DNA of 64,000 nucleotides from UBA4923 sp964606165 (GCA_964606165.1 CAZSFQ010000003.1:62001-126000); one strand, 5' to 3'. Counted from the stretch's first letter, positions 33,017 to 42,128 are shown. The notes: a model not told the origin generated them from the letters alone. Program-made: numbers and translations.

Positions 33017-33051
33017 CTTGGGTACACTCCTTTTATCAATTATATTTGGCT

Positions 33052-34248
33052 TTAAGCATTGTCCGCCCAACGGGGGGCTGCGCTCTTCCAGAGTTCTTCA
33101 AGCTTCGCGCCCGGAGCCTTGATCTTCTGGAGGAAAATCATGGCCGCGATGATGTAAGGCTTGAAGCTGGCTTCTTTGTACAGGGGGATCCGGTAACGGT
33201 CAAAGACAGAAGCATCCACCTCGCCCTCCTCGCAGGAGACACCCGTGATGTCGGCCGGCAGGCAATGCATGTAGAGCGCCTTGCCGCCGCGCGTCAGCTT
33301 CATCATGTCTTCGGTACAGGCCCAGTCCTTATGGAGGGCATTTTGCGCCAGAAGTTCCTGCTCAAGTGCGTTGATGCCGGCCTGGTCGCCTTTGGCGTAG
33401 AGGTCCGTGCGGATTTCCATGGCCTTGAAGGGCGCCCAGCTCTTGGGGTAGACAACATCGGCATCCTTGAAAGCCTCCGCCATCGACTCGACGCGGGTGA
33501 ACTTGCCGCCGTACATCTCCTCATTATGCCTGGCCACGCCTTCGATTTCGTCCATGATGTCATAGCCTTGCGGGTGGGCCAGGACAACTTCCATGCCAAA
33601 ACGCGTCATCAGCCCTACGATGCCTTGCGGGACCGACAGCGGTTTGCCGTAGGAGGGTGAATAGGCCCAGGTCATGGCAAGTTTCTTGCCTTTCAGGTTC
33701 TCAACGCCGCCGAACTCGTGGATGATGTGGAGGGCATCGGCCATGGACTGGGTGGGGTGATCGATGTCACACTGCAGGTTGACCAGGGTCGGGCGCTGTT
33801 CAAGCACGCCGTCCTCATAGCCCTCCTTGACGTAATCCGAAAAACCCTTCATGTAGGTGTGACCCTTGCCGATGTACATGTCATCGCGAATGCCGATCAC
33901 GTCCGCCATGAAGGAAATCATGTTGGCTGTCTCCTTGACAGTCTCCCCGTGCGCGATCTGGGATTTGCCCTCATCAAAGTCCTGGACCTCAAGGCCGAGA
34001 AAATCACAGGCCGAGGCAAAGGAGAACCTTGTCCGGGTCGACTGGTCACGGAATAGCGAGATACCCAGCCCCGAGTCAAAAATTCGTGCACTCTTGTTAT
34101 TCTCGCGGAGCTCGCGAAGCGCGTCGGCCACTGTGAAAATGGCCATAATCTCATCCTGGGACTTGTCCCAGGTAAGAAAGAAATCGTCCTGGTAGAGACC
34201 CCTGTAATCGTATCCTTCCAGTTGCTTGATCAGTTCATTGATTTTCAT
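33052..34248 (-). CDS. ygeW: YgeW, knotted carbamoyltransferase
   Basis: A 398-residue aspartate/ornithine carbamoyltransferase homologue. The carbamoyl-phosphate loop is LFRDQSTRTRFSFASA (65-80), and the stretches DEGKSQIAHGETVKETANMI, VNLQCDIDHPTQSMADAL, MTWAYSPSYGKPLSVPQGI and MHCLPADITGVSCEEGEVD follow YgeW of E. coli almost block by block. The amino-group substrate is unknown. In this setting the enzyme may run toward carbamoyl phosphate, giving ATP by later carbamate kinase, which is not in the window. The start at ATG 34248 matches the family start; the frame extends 12 codons upstream. Close to the PLP gene (38 bases). Confidence 0.95.
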   Translation of the reverse strand: MKINELIKQLEGYDYRGLYQDDFFLTWDKSQDEIMAIFTVADALRELRENNKSARIFDSGLGISLFRDQSTRTRFSFASACDFLGLEVQDFDEGKSQIAHGETVKETANMISFMADVIGIRDDMYIGKGHTYMKGFSDYVKEGYEDGVLEQRPTLVNLQCDIDHPTQSMADALHIIHEFGGVENLKGKKLAMTWAYSPSYGKPLSVPQGIVGLMTRFGMEVVLAHPQGYDIMDEIEGVARHNEEMYGGKFTRVESMAEAFKDADVVYPKSWAPFKAMEIRTDLYAKGDQAGINALEQELLAQNALHKDWACTEDMMKLTRGGKALYMHCLPADITGVSCEEGEVDASVFDRYRIPLYKEASFKPYIIAAMIFLQKIKAPGAKLEELWKSAAPRWADNA

Positions 34249-34286
34249 TCCTATCTCATTTCCTCTCTTGAATTGGGGTAGCAAAT

Positions 34287-35759
34287 CTACATGCTGGCAA
34301 GAACGCCTGCGCGCTCGTTGAACTCTTCTGTCAGGCGGTCGATTTCATAAACCTGGTTATGGATGTTGTGCCAGTAATTGTCGTCATACCACTGCGCGTT
34401 GAGCTCTTCCAGCGAGCGGCCCTGTTGCTCGACCCAGGTGTAGTACTTGAGGTTGTGGACACGCCTGCGTGTCCAATAGGTGAACTCTTCCATGTGGTCG
34501 ACCTTCATGGATTTCAAGTTGTGCCAGTAGTCGCGGGCAGCCAGTTCATAGCTGTATTCTGCTTCTTCATCGAGCTCAAGGATGCGTGACTGGTACATCT
34601 CGGCCGAGTCGGTTGCGACGGTCAGCAGGACGTCTTTTTCAGTCAATTCGTAGTATTTGGCCATCTTGATCAGGCCCAGGACATTGGCAATGCCGCTGAT
34701 GCCCAAGAATGACAGTTCCTCCAGCGCCTGTTTGGACAGGCCTGTTTCCTTCATCAGGTAGTCGTGTCCGACTTCCGAGTTGAAAAGGCGGAGCAGATTC
34801 TGGGTGTTGTTGTCATCAATGGCGACAACCATATCGGTATTCTTGACATTGTGGACAAAGGGGATGTGCTTGTCACCGATGCCCTCGATGCGGTGTCCGC
34901 CAAAACCGTTGTTAAGGATGGTCGGGCATTGCAGGGCCTCGCCCACCGCCACCTTTATGTGGGGGAATTTCTCTTTGAGGTAATCGCCCGCGCTCAAACT
35001 GCCTCCGCTGCCGCTTGTAAAGAAGGCGCCGAACAGCCTGGAATCTTCATCTTTGATTTCATTGTAGACTTCTTCAAGGGCGGGGCCGGTCGCATGGAAG
35101 TGCCACAGCACGTTGCCCATCTCCTCAAACTGATTGAAAATGAAGGCGTCCGGACGTGTCGCGCGGATTTCCTTGACCTTGGCGAAAATTTCATAGACAT
35201 CACTCTCGCAGCCGGGGGTCGCGATCACTTCATCCGCGATACTCTGCAGCCAGTCGAAACGCTCCTGGCTCATTTCCTCGGGCAAAATGGCGATTGATTT
35301 ACAACCCAGCAGCTTTGAGTTGAAAGCGCCTCCGCGGCAGTAGTTGCCGGTTGACGGCCAAACAGCCCAATTCTCATAAGGGTCAAACTGACCGGTCACA
35401 AGACGGGGAACCAAACAGCCGTACGAAGCGCCGACCTTGTGGCAGCCGGTGGGGAACCATTTGCCGACCATGACAAAGACGCGTGCCTTGATAGCAGTCA
35501 ATTCCTTGGGAATTTCAATATAATTAACCCCGTCGTATCCGCCGCCGTCACGTCTCGGCTCGTTCTTCCATGTAATGCGGAACAAGTTAAGCGGATTGAC
35601 GTCATCTGTGTTGACATTTTGTAGAGCTTTTTTGATTTTGTCGGGAACGTTTTCAACTGGATTGCGCAATTGCGCGAAAGTTGGAATAATGATTTTGTTC
35701 TCACGCGCGCGTTTAATGGCGCTCTCGAGACCGTCCTCACGGATCGTCAGATCGATCAT
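34287..35759 (-). CDS. Fold-type II PLP-dependent enzyme in the YgeX position
   Basis: A 490-residue protein of the cysteine-synthase/threonine-dehydratase fold. Visible: candidate PLP lysine in WFPTGCHKVGASYG (Lys108), substrate/phosphate loop PSTGNYCRGGA (135-145) and glycine-rich loop FFTSGSGGSLSAGDYL (247-261). The last ~120 residues are helical and rich in Trp and Tyr (ARDYWHNLKSMKVDHMEEFTYW...). In E. coli this place is held by the ~400-residue diaminopropionate ammonia-lyase YgeX; length, lysine context (NAFK there, CHKV here) and C-terminus all differ. A role in ammonia release from a diamino acid or ureido intermediate is inferred from position only. AAGGAG lies upstream of ATG 35759. 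First gene of the unit with ygeW and ygeY. Confidence 0.8.
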   Translation of the reverse strand: MIDLTIREDGLESAIKRARENKIIIPTFAQLRNPVENVPDKIKKALQNVNTDDVNPLNLFRITWKNEPRRDGGGYDGVNYIEIPKELTAIKARVFVMVGKWFPTGCHKVGASYGCLVPRLVTGQFDPYENWAVWPSTGNYCRGGAFNSKLLGCKSIAILPEEMSQERFDWLQSIADEVIATPGCESDVYEIFAKVKEIRATRPDAFIFNQFEEMGNVLWHFHATGPALEEVYNEIKDEDSRLFGAFFTSGSGGSLSAGDYLKEKFPHIKVAVGEALQCPTILNNGFGGHRIEGIGDKHIPFVHNVKNTDMVVAIDDNNTQNLLRLFNSEVGHDYLMKETGLSKQALEELSFLGISGIANVLGLIKMAKYYELTEKDVLLTVATDSAEMYQSRILELDEEAEYSYELAARDYWHNLKSMKVDHMEEFTYWTRRRVHNLKYYTWVEQQGRSLEELNAQWYDDNYWHNIHNQVYEIDRLTEEFNERAGVLASM

Positions 35760-35831
35760 TGTTTTTCTCCTTGCTAAGTGATTGTAGGTGATAGGTTGGG
35801 CCGGGCTCCGAAAGAAACCCAAACCTCAACA

Positions 35832-35840
35832 ACTATAGCA
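35832..35840 (-). promoter_or_regulatory. Extended -10 promoter of the PLP-ygeW-ygeY unit
   Basis: On the minus strand TGTGC-TATAGT gives an extended -10 (TATAGT at 35832-35837) about 72 bases before the PLP-enzyme start. No good -35 at standard spacing was seen, which suits an activated promoter. Confidence 0.5.
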
Positions 35841-35873
35841 CATAATATTGTAATAAAGACAGGCCGGCTTGGC

Positions 35874-35898
35874 TAACAAATTTAAGACACATTTGTTA
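35874..35898. promoter_or_regulatory. 8-bp inverted repeat upstream of the purine locus promoter
   Basis: TAACAAAT and ATTTGTTA are perfect arms around a 9-base spacer, 34 bases upstream of the extended -10 element. The outer arm overlaps the stop codon of the neighbouring membrane-protein gene. It could be an activator or repressor site, or a weak terminator stem. Confidence 0.4.
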
Positions 35899-36726
35899 CG
35901 CATCCGGAAGGGACTCCCCGACCTGTGAATCTTTACCTGAATCTTGCTTCTGAAGCAGCTCTTCCTGCCGGGCGTGTTTATTGAGTCTGTTGTACATCAG
36001 GATGCCTGCCAGGGCGACAACCGCGGTAAGGGCAAATACGGCAACGGCATAAAGATAGTTTTGCGCGCCAAGAAGGCCGCCGCTTACGGTGGAGGTGACG
36101 ACGGATAAGAGTCGCGCCGAGATGATGATCAGCCAGGCCGGCAGGCGCATGGGCGTCAGGCCCGCCAGGTAGGTGAGAATATCCTTGGGGGTACCGGGAA
36201 GGAAGAGAAGGATATACATCAAGACATTGAGCTGGCCCGGCTTGCGGAACAATCTGACCTGGTCGATCTTCTCCGGTTCAAAAAACAATTCAATAACGGG
36301 CCGGCCGAAGCGCTTGACAAGCAGGAAGATCAGGATGCTTGCAGCGTAAATGGCAGCAACACAGATGAGCGTGCCCTCGACCACTCCGAAGGCATAGCCC
36401 GCGGCCAGTTCAAAAGGTTCGCCGGGGATGATGGCAATGACTACCTGCATGAAGTTGGCGAAAAAGAAAATCAACCTGCTGGAGACGGGATGACGGGAAA
36501 CCATGGCCCGGACCCGAAGCGGGTCGGAGAAAAAATCGATGGCCGCTTCGCCCCAGCAGATGTAGACCATAACAGAGGATGCCATGATCAGGACAAGAAT
36601 GCCGATTGTCAGGGAGCGTTGAAACAGGCGCCTTTTGCGGACAGCGTACAGGGCGCGGGCGTCACTGATATTTATTTTAAACCCGGCTCGGTTTCGTGCC
36701 GTCGTCATCAGCTTGTCTACTTTCAT
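35896..36726 (-). CDS. TVP38/TMEM64 (VTT-domain) membrane protein
   Basis: A 276-residue polytopic protein with about six hydrophobic segments. The VTT-domain signatures are visible: a helix with FFFANFMQVVIAIIPGEPFELAAGYAFG (shown in two parts here only as the FxxxF...PGE...G-A-GYAFG pattern), LLVKRFGRP, and LFLPGTPKDILTYLAGLTPM. Relatives (DedA/TMEM64) handle lipid scrambling or undecaprenyl-phosphate recycling; the substrate here is unknown. A charged N-terminal segment (1-38) precedes the first helix and a Gln/Asp/Ser-rich tail ends the protein. No convincing ribosome binding site is seen before ATG 36726. Divergent from the glycosyltransferase gene. Confidence 0.88.
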   Translation of the reverse strand: MKVDKLMTTARNRAGFKINISDARALYAVRKRRLFQRSLTIGILVLIMASSVMVYICWGEAAIDFFSDPLRVRAMVSRHPVSSRLIFFFANFMQVVIAIIPGEPFELAAGYAFGVVEGTLICVAAIYAASILIFLLVKRFGRPVIELFFEPEKIDQVRLFRKPGQLNVLMYILLFLPGTPKDILTYLAGLTPMRLPAWLIIISARLLSVVTSTVSGGLLGAQNYLYAVAVFALTAVVALAGILMYNRLNKHARQEELLQKQDSGKDSQVGESLPDA

Positions 36727-36848
36727 TTGCGCAAAAAGAGGCGCTCAGGCGCACGATGCCATTCTATCATGGAGACAGGTGTTTAGGTTCACCGATCGAT
36801 TGTATAATGCGTCTGGGAACATAAGAGCCGAAAGCAGGAGGACAAAAC

Positions 36849-37778
36849 TTGCATCAACCCCTGGTCAGCGTCATTATTCCTTTCTACAACGCCGAGCGCT
36901 GGATTTCACGCTGTCTGGACTCTGTAACCGGCCAAACTTACAGGGCGCTTGAAATCATTCTTGTATCCGACGGGTCGGCGGATGGATCCGACGGGATCGC
37001 CCGCCAGTACGAAGGTAAAGATCCGAGGGTGCGCTATGTGCGTCAGGACAACCGGGGGGTGGGCGAGGCCCGTAACCACGGGCTGTCCCTTGCCACAGGA
37101 GAATGGATCTGCTTTATCGATGCCGATGATTATGTCAGCCATAACTACATCCAGGTCATGGTGGATGCCCTCGTATCGGACGAAACCGACGCGGTCGCTG
37201 TCAATTTTTTCATGGAATTACCACGGGGCTGGCGACTTCCCTATCCCTTCATCGTGCTGCGGAAGAGACTGAGCGGACAGCAAGCGGTAAAGCAATCTTT
37301 CCGGGTACTCTTCTTCCCCACCTTCGTGTGGAACAAACTATTCCGCCGCAGTCTCTTTACCGAAAACGGGATCCGCTTTCCCTCGATTCTGTACGAGGAC
37401 GCCCTTGTTGTTCCCCTCCTTTTTTTCCACTCCAGGCAAGTGATTGTCCTGAAAAAGTCCTGCTACCACTACCTGCGCCATTCCGGAAGCCTGACTCACG
37501 AACTCGCCTCCAGGCACGTCCACGACTATCTCAGAGCCGCCAGCATGCTGCGAAGACATCTTTTGGAATCGGGAGAGTGGGAGAAATGGGAAAAACCATT
37601 CACCCGATGGCTGAACCGGATCAGGGCGCAAATCTTCTTTACCCTTTACCTGACCAGGCGGACCATGCCATGGAAAGAAAGGGACCGCCTGGTCCGCAAA
37701 ACAGGCGCGGCCGTCAAAACAATCAAGCGGGCGGGTGACGCGGATCTGGACCCGGATGAATTGGTCTTCACGCTCTGA
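36849..37778 (+). CDS. Family 2 glycosyltransferase
   Basis: A 309-residue GT2 enzyme (GT-A fold): VSVIIPFYNAERWISRCLDS at the start, DGSADGS (41-47) for nucleotide binding, ARNHGLSLATGEWICFIDADDY with the metal-binding DADD (91-94), then a C-terminal acceptor region WNKLFRRSLF...YEDALVVPL. It probably moves a sugar to a lipid or wall polymer. The start is TTG at 36849 with an AGGAGG-type site upstream; a -10 TATAAT lies at 36803-36808 with a poor -35. A terminator follows at 37790. Confidence 0.92.
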   Translation: MHQPLVSVIIPFYNAERWISRCLDSVTGQTYRALEIILVSDGSADGSDGIARQYEGKDPRVRYVRQDNRGVGEARNHGLSLATGEWICFIDADDYVSHNYIQVMVDALVSDETDAVAVNFFMELPRGWRLPYPFIVLRKRLSGQQAVKQSFRVLFFPTFVWNKLFRRSLFTENGIRFPSILYEDALVVPLLFFHSRQVIVLKKSCYHYLRHSGSLTHELASRHVHDYLRAASMLRRHLLESGEWEKWEKPFTRWLNRIRAQIFFTLYLTRRTMPWKERDRLVRKTGAAVKTIKRAGDADLDPDELVFTL

Positions 37779-37789
37779 ACACAAAAGCA

Positions 37790-37825
37790 GGCCCGCGGGA
37801 CAGGATCCCGCGGGCCATTTCTTTG
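37790..37825 (+). terminator. Terminator of the glycosyltransferase gene
   Basis: A perfect 11-bp stem GGCCCGCGGGA/TCCCGCGGGCC with a 5-base loop, followed by ATTTCTTTG, lies just past the stop codon, between two convergent genes. Confidence 0.8.
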
Positions 37826-37870
37826 CCAAATCCCTGCCGCGCCGGTCTGGCCCAGCAGGGCTGAGCTCTC

Positions 37871-40800
37871 TTATTTCTCCCTGACGGCCGCGTACTTCAG
37901 CCGCAGCAGGACCAAGGTGCCGGCTGCCATCAGCAGGACACCGAAGGCCCAGAAGAAAGTTCTGTCGAAGAAACCACCCGTTTTGGGCAATTCATCCGTA
38001 TCACCTTCGACCAACTCCTCCGGAGGAGTCACAGTCACCACATTGGATTCGACTCCGGGATCTTCATTGAAGAGCAGCAGCGCTTTGTTGGGTACCGTTT
38101 CATCGGTGTAAGCACTGAGATCCGCGTCTTCCAGGATCTGGGCGCCGATCTCCAGGATCAATGTCTTGCCGGCCAGCAGGTCAAAATCCTCACTGCGGTC
38201 GAGAACCAGCCGGATCTCCTGGCCGTCGATGGTGATCCGCCCGGTCAGAGCCGGCAATTCCACACCGTCAACAAGAGCCCGGACACCTCTTGTGCCCAGC
38301 ACATCTTCCAGTGTGTCAAGCAGGATCAGAGACTCGTATCCACGGACATTGACAGGTATTTCAACCTTGACCTGGTAGGTGAAGATTTCATCCCTTTCCT
38401 CCAGGTCTTCATGTAGCTTGCCGTTGATCTCCTTTTTGATCGAAGGCTTCTCGGGCGGCGGCGTGACGGTTACCATGTTGGAGTCAATCCTTATGTCCTT
38501 ATTCAGGATGAGCCGCCCCCTGTTGGGAACTGTCTCATCTTCATATTCACTCAGATCCGCTCCCGCCCTTATTTTGGCTTCGATCCGGAGCGTGATTTGC
38601 TTTCCCGCGGCATGGGCCAGGTCAGCCCTGTCAAGGACAAGACGGATGGTCTGACCGTCGAATTCGAGCCTGGCAGTCAGGCTGGCATTCATGAGGCCGT
38701 CAACAAAGACGGTGGCCTCCCCTCTCTCGAGAACATCTTCCAGAGTGTCAAGGATGACCAGCGACTCATATCGGCCTGCGTAGTCCGGTATTCTTACACG
38801 GACATGGTAGGTGAAAACCTCGTCTCTTGCCGCCAGGTCCTCATGCTCCTTGCCGTTGACATCTTTATCGATAACGGGGAATTCAAAAGGCGGCGTCACC
38901 GTCACGATATTGGATTTTGTGCCGATCTGATCATTGATCAGATATTCCGCCTGGTTGGGGATTGTTTCACCCTCGTAGGGTGTCAGGTCAGCGCCCTCCC
39001 GGATCCTGGCCCCGATCACCAGGGTGATGGTTTTTCTTGCCAGGAGGCTGAAATCGAAAGTCTCGTCAAGGATGAGGCTTACTGTCTGGCCGCTGACATC
39101 CAGGTAGGGTGACACGGCGGGTTCCGCGCTGCCGTCGAGCAGGACCGCGGCCTCGATGATTTCGAGCACATCCTCCAGGGTATCGGTGAGAACCAGCGAG
39201 GCGTAGTCACGGGTGTTGTTGGGAATCTCCAGCTCGACATGGTAGGTGAATACCTGGTCGAACAGGGTCAGATCCTCATGCTCCTTGCCGTTGACGTCTT
39301 TTTCAATCTCGGGCGGCTCCGCGGGCGGGGTCACCGTCACGGGCTCCGTCATGACCTGGGGCTTATCATTGAATTGGATGGCCGCCTGGTTGGGCACCGT
39401 GTCATTAAGGTAGGCATCCAGGTTGGCGCCGATCTTGATACGGGCCACCAGTTCGATTACGATCTGCTCCCCTTCAATCCGGCTGAAGTCAAATTCACTG
39501 TCCAGCACCAGGGTCGCGGTCTGGTCCGAAATGGTCAGATAAGGCGCCAGCAGAGTATCATCTGTCCCCACGGTCACCTTGCTGCTGACGATTTCGAGTA
39601 CACTTTCCAGGGTATCACTGACCACGATGGACTCATAGCCGCGCACGCTTTCAGGGATATCGACCAGGACATGGTAGGTAAAGAGTTCATGCCTGGATCC
39701 CAGATCCTCATGCGCCTTGCCGTTGACATCCTTGTCGATGACAGGTTCATCGGGGGGCGGGGTTACTGTTACTTTATTGGACTTGACTTTCTGATTGCCA
39801 TTGACGCTGTAGTAGCCTTCATTGGGCACCAGCTCCCCTTCATGAACCGAAAGGTCGGCGCCATCCCTGATAACTGCTGTAATCTCCAGGGCAATCACCT
39901 TGCCGATGATATCAGCGAAGTCGAAATCTTCCTCGTCAAGGGACAAGGTCACCTTCTGACCTGCGATGGAAACGAAAGCGTCCAGCGCAGGAACCGCCAC
40001 GCCGTCGATCAGGACCGCAGTGCCTTGAATTTGCAGGACAGGCTCCAGGGTGTCATCGATGACCAGGGTCCGGTAGTATTCACCCTCCTCCAGTTGGGGC
40101 AGCAATACCTTGACATGGTAGTTGAAGGAGTCGTCCGCCGCGGCCAGATTCTCGTGGGTCTTGCCGTTAATGTCCTTGGAGATCTGGGGCGTCACCGGGG
40201 CCGGTGGCGCGATGGTGACAGTGTTGGAATTGGTTTTGTGGCCGTTGTAGATCAGCTGGGCCGTATTGGGGATCTTGCCGTCCGGATAGATGGCCTTAAC
40301 CTCGCCACAAATAACGCAGGCGTCAATGGAAGCCTTGAACTCCAGGACCACATCCTTTTCCTTTATCTGGGTGAAATCGCTGGTTTTACTGAAGGTGATT
40401 TTATTGCCGATCACAGTCAACTCCCCGGGCTTGACGATGCTGACCCCGTCGACTTTGACGTCGGCGGAACCGGCTGTGATCTTCAGGAGGGCGTCCACCT
40501 GATCTTCGAAGCCGAAGGAGGTCATGCCGAAGATATTATCGACATGCGTCGTGACGGTGTAGGTCACTTCTTCCCTGACCTGGCTGAGGTCGTAGTGTTC
40601 GACCCCGTTGACTCTTTTTACCGGAACCGTGGGCTCCAGGGTACAGATGGTGTTGGTATTGCCGGGGATTACCGGGTTTTCGATATGGTAGCGTTTTTGT
40701 CCCGACCTGCCTATCGCGGTAACGGGTGTCTTATCCTCGCCATAGAAATCGAGTTCTCTCAGCTCATATTCGATGGTGTAGTCACCTTCCTGCTCAACCT

Positions 40801-41980
40801 CAACGATATTGGATCCCGTATGAAGACCCAAATTAGCGTTAATGACCACGCCGTCCTTAAGCAATCTTGAACTTAAGACCTGATAGCCGGACTCAATGAC
40901 CACCTCAATGCTCTCCTGGCTGATTTCCTCGACCAGGGCATCGAAAAGATTTCCCGCTACCGTACCGAAGTTGGCAGGAGTGTCAAAGACTACGAAATAG
41001 TCATCCGACGTTGCCATGGACTCCAGCTTCGTCCGGGTATAGGGACCCACCACCGAAGTATAATAATCGCCTCCCCCGTACTGTTCAGTTTGCCTGGCCA
41101 GGTCCTGGATGAAGGTTGAGATCAGGTAATAGCCCTGACCCTTGATGGCGGTTGCCTGGGCGGCTGCCTGATCCGTAGCCGTCTTGTAGTCCTGGTATTT
41201 TTCGTTGAAACCGGTGCTGTTTCCGTGTGATTGGCTGCCATAGGCCCAATCCCAGTCCAGCCAGATGGTTCCGTCGTCTCCGGTACTGCCGTCCGGCAGC
41301 CTGACATTGGCCACGCCGTCGGTTACCAGCAGGAAGACCGTCTCTCTCATAAGATCGCCCGCGTCACCCAGCTCACCGCGTTTATCGTTGTACCCTTTCA
41401 AAGCGTACTGGAGGCCCCGGGCTGTCGGGGTCGCGCCATTGACACTGATGGTTCCGATTTGGTCTTTGGCCTGGGTAAAGCCATTGCCCAGCGCATAGGG
41501 TGTCTTGGTGTCAACCGTGATGAAACCATCTCCCGAGCCCGTGAAAAGACCATTGTTGCTGCCAACATTTTTCTTGACCTGCGACCCGTCATCCACTTCA
41601 TACCATTGGTAGCGCTGGCCGCCTCGGAAAGTGGTCACCATGACCCGGTCACCACGGCTGAATACCAACTTGTCAACGACAGCCTTCAGGCCATCTTTCA
41701 TGGTACCGATCGTATTTGTGAATGAACCGCTGGCGTCCTGGACGATTACCAGGTCGATGGCTTTCTCGACCAGGGGTCTTTGAAAATTGACCTCACCTTT
41801 GATTGTCCGGATACAGAGCTCAATCAGCCGGTCGATCTCACTTGTGTGTGACAGCGACACCAGACGGTCGTTGTCAGCTCTTACCTTGTTTGGGAATACG
41901 GGTGCCACCAGATACATTAAAAGAGACAGCACCAGGAGAAATACATAGAGGTATTTCGCCTTACCTAAAGATTTATTCAT
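37871..41980 (-). CDS. Large VWA-domain LPXTG surface protein with five repeat domains
   Basis: A 1369-residue wall-anchored protein. Order: signal segment (1-36), a von Willebrand A domain (~72-370) with MIDAS motif DASGS (82-86), a pre-repeat region (~370-600), five tandem domains of ~146 residues, a sorting signal LPKTG (1331-1335), a hydrophobic helix and a basic tail. Each repeat opens with K-[DE]-[IV]-NGK followed by HE(D/N)L, contains F(T/N)YHV and ends VTVTPP or similar. This matches isopeptide-forming fimbrial/DUF11-like domains of pilus tip adhesins. It would be attached to peptidoglycan or to a pilus by a sortase, which is not encoded here. ATG at 41980 has GGAGG eight bases upstream. 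Confidence 0.93.
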   Translation of the reverse strand: MNKSLGKAKYLYVFLLVLSLLMYLVAPVFPNKVRADNDRLVSLSHTSEIDRLIELCIRTIKGEVNFQRPLVEKAIDLVIVQDASGSFTNTIGTMKDGLKAVVDKLVFSRGDRVMVTTFRGGQRYQWYEVDDGSQVKKNVGSNNGLFTGSGDGFITVDTKTPYALGNGFTQAKDQIGTISVNGATPTARGLQYALKGYNDKRGELGDAGDLMRETVFLLVTDGVANVRLPDGSTGDDGTIWLDWDWAYGSQSHGNSTGFNEKYQDYKTATDQAAAQATAIKGQGYYLISTFIQDLARQTEQYGGGDYYTSVVGPYTRTKLESMATSDDYFVVFDTPANFGTVAGNLFDALVEEISQESIEVVIESGYQVLSSRLLKDGVVINANLGLHTGSNIVEVEQEGDYTIEYELRELDFYGEDKTPVTAIGRSGQKRYHIENPVIPGNTNTICTLEPTVPVKRVNGVEHYDLSQVREEVTYTVTTHVDNIFGMTSFGFEDQVDALLKITAGSADVKVDGVSIVKPGELTVIGNKITFSKTSDFTQIKEKDVVLEFKASIDACVICGEVKAIYPDGKIPNTAQLIYNGHKTNSNTVTIAPPAPVTPQISKDINGKTHENLAAADDSFNYHVKVLLPQLEEGEYYRTLVIDDTLEPVLQIQGTAVLIDGVAVPALDAFVSIAGQKVTLSLDEEDFDFADIIGKVIALEITAVIRDGADLSVHEGELVPNEGYYSVNGNQKVKSNKVTVTPPPDEPVIDKDVNGKAHEDLGSRHELFTYHVLVDIPESVRGYESIVVSDTLESVLEIVSSKVTVGTDDTLLAPYLTISDQTATLVLDSEFDFSRIEGEQIVIELVARIKIGANLDAYLNDTVPNQAAIQFNDKPQVMTEPVTVTPPAEPPEIEKDVNGKEHEDLTLFDQVFTYHVELEIPNNTRDYASLVLTDTLEDVLEIIEAAVLLDGSAEPAVSPYLDVSGQTVSLILDETFDFSLLARKTITLVIGARIREGADLTPYEGETIPNQAEYLINDQIGTKSNIVTVTPPFEFPVIDKDVNGKEHEDLAARDEVFTYHVRVRIPDYAGRYESLVILDTLEDVLERGEATVFVDGLMNASLTARLEFDGQTIRLVLDRADLAHAAGKQITLRIEAKIRAGADLSEYEDETVPNRGRLILNKDIRIDSNMVTVTPPPEKPSIKKEINGKLHEDLEERDEIFTYQVKVEIPVNVRGYESLILLDTLEDVLGTRGVRALVDGVELPALTGRITIDGQEIRLVLDRSEDFDLLAGKTLILEIGAQILEDADLSAYTDETVPNKALLLFNEDPGVESNVVTVTPPEELVEGDTDELPKTGGFFDRTFFWAFGVLLMAAGTLVLLRLKYAAVREK
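38015..40205 (-). repeat. Five ~440-bp tandem repeats inside the surface-protein gene
   Basis: The repeat units encode the isopeptide-type domains and start at the NGK codons near 40164, 39720, 39290, 38850 and 38415, a period of 430-447 bp. They are diverged in bases but constant in layout, so copy number could change by recombination. Confidence 0.8.
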
Positions 41981-42128
41981 TGCCCTATCCTCCATCTATC
42001 TATTAGTCATCGGGCAACACTGACTCCTCAAAACGTGTCCTCATCCATGGCCAAGCCTATGCTCCTGATTTGAACAAAGTTTGAAGTTGCCGCAGCTGTA
42101 ACTCTGGTTCTCACTTTGCATGGAACAG

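Noticed and set aside
34287..35759. Calling this gene ygeX (diaminopropionate ammonia-lyase)
   Set aside because: Position fits, but length, lysine context and C-terminal region differ, so only the fold is assigned.
38015..40205. CRISPR or mobile repeat array
   Set aside because: The repeats are coding, in frame, ~440 bp long and diverged, so they are protein domains.
39239..40870. Open frame of ~540 codons on the plus strand opposite the surface-protein gene
   Set aside because: It follows the repeat period of the real gene on the other strand and has no recognisable domain.
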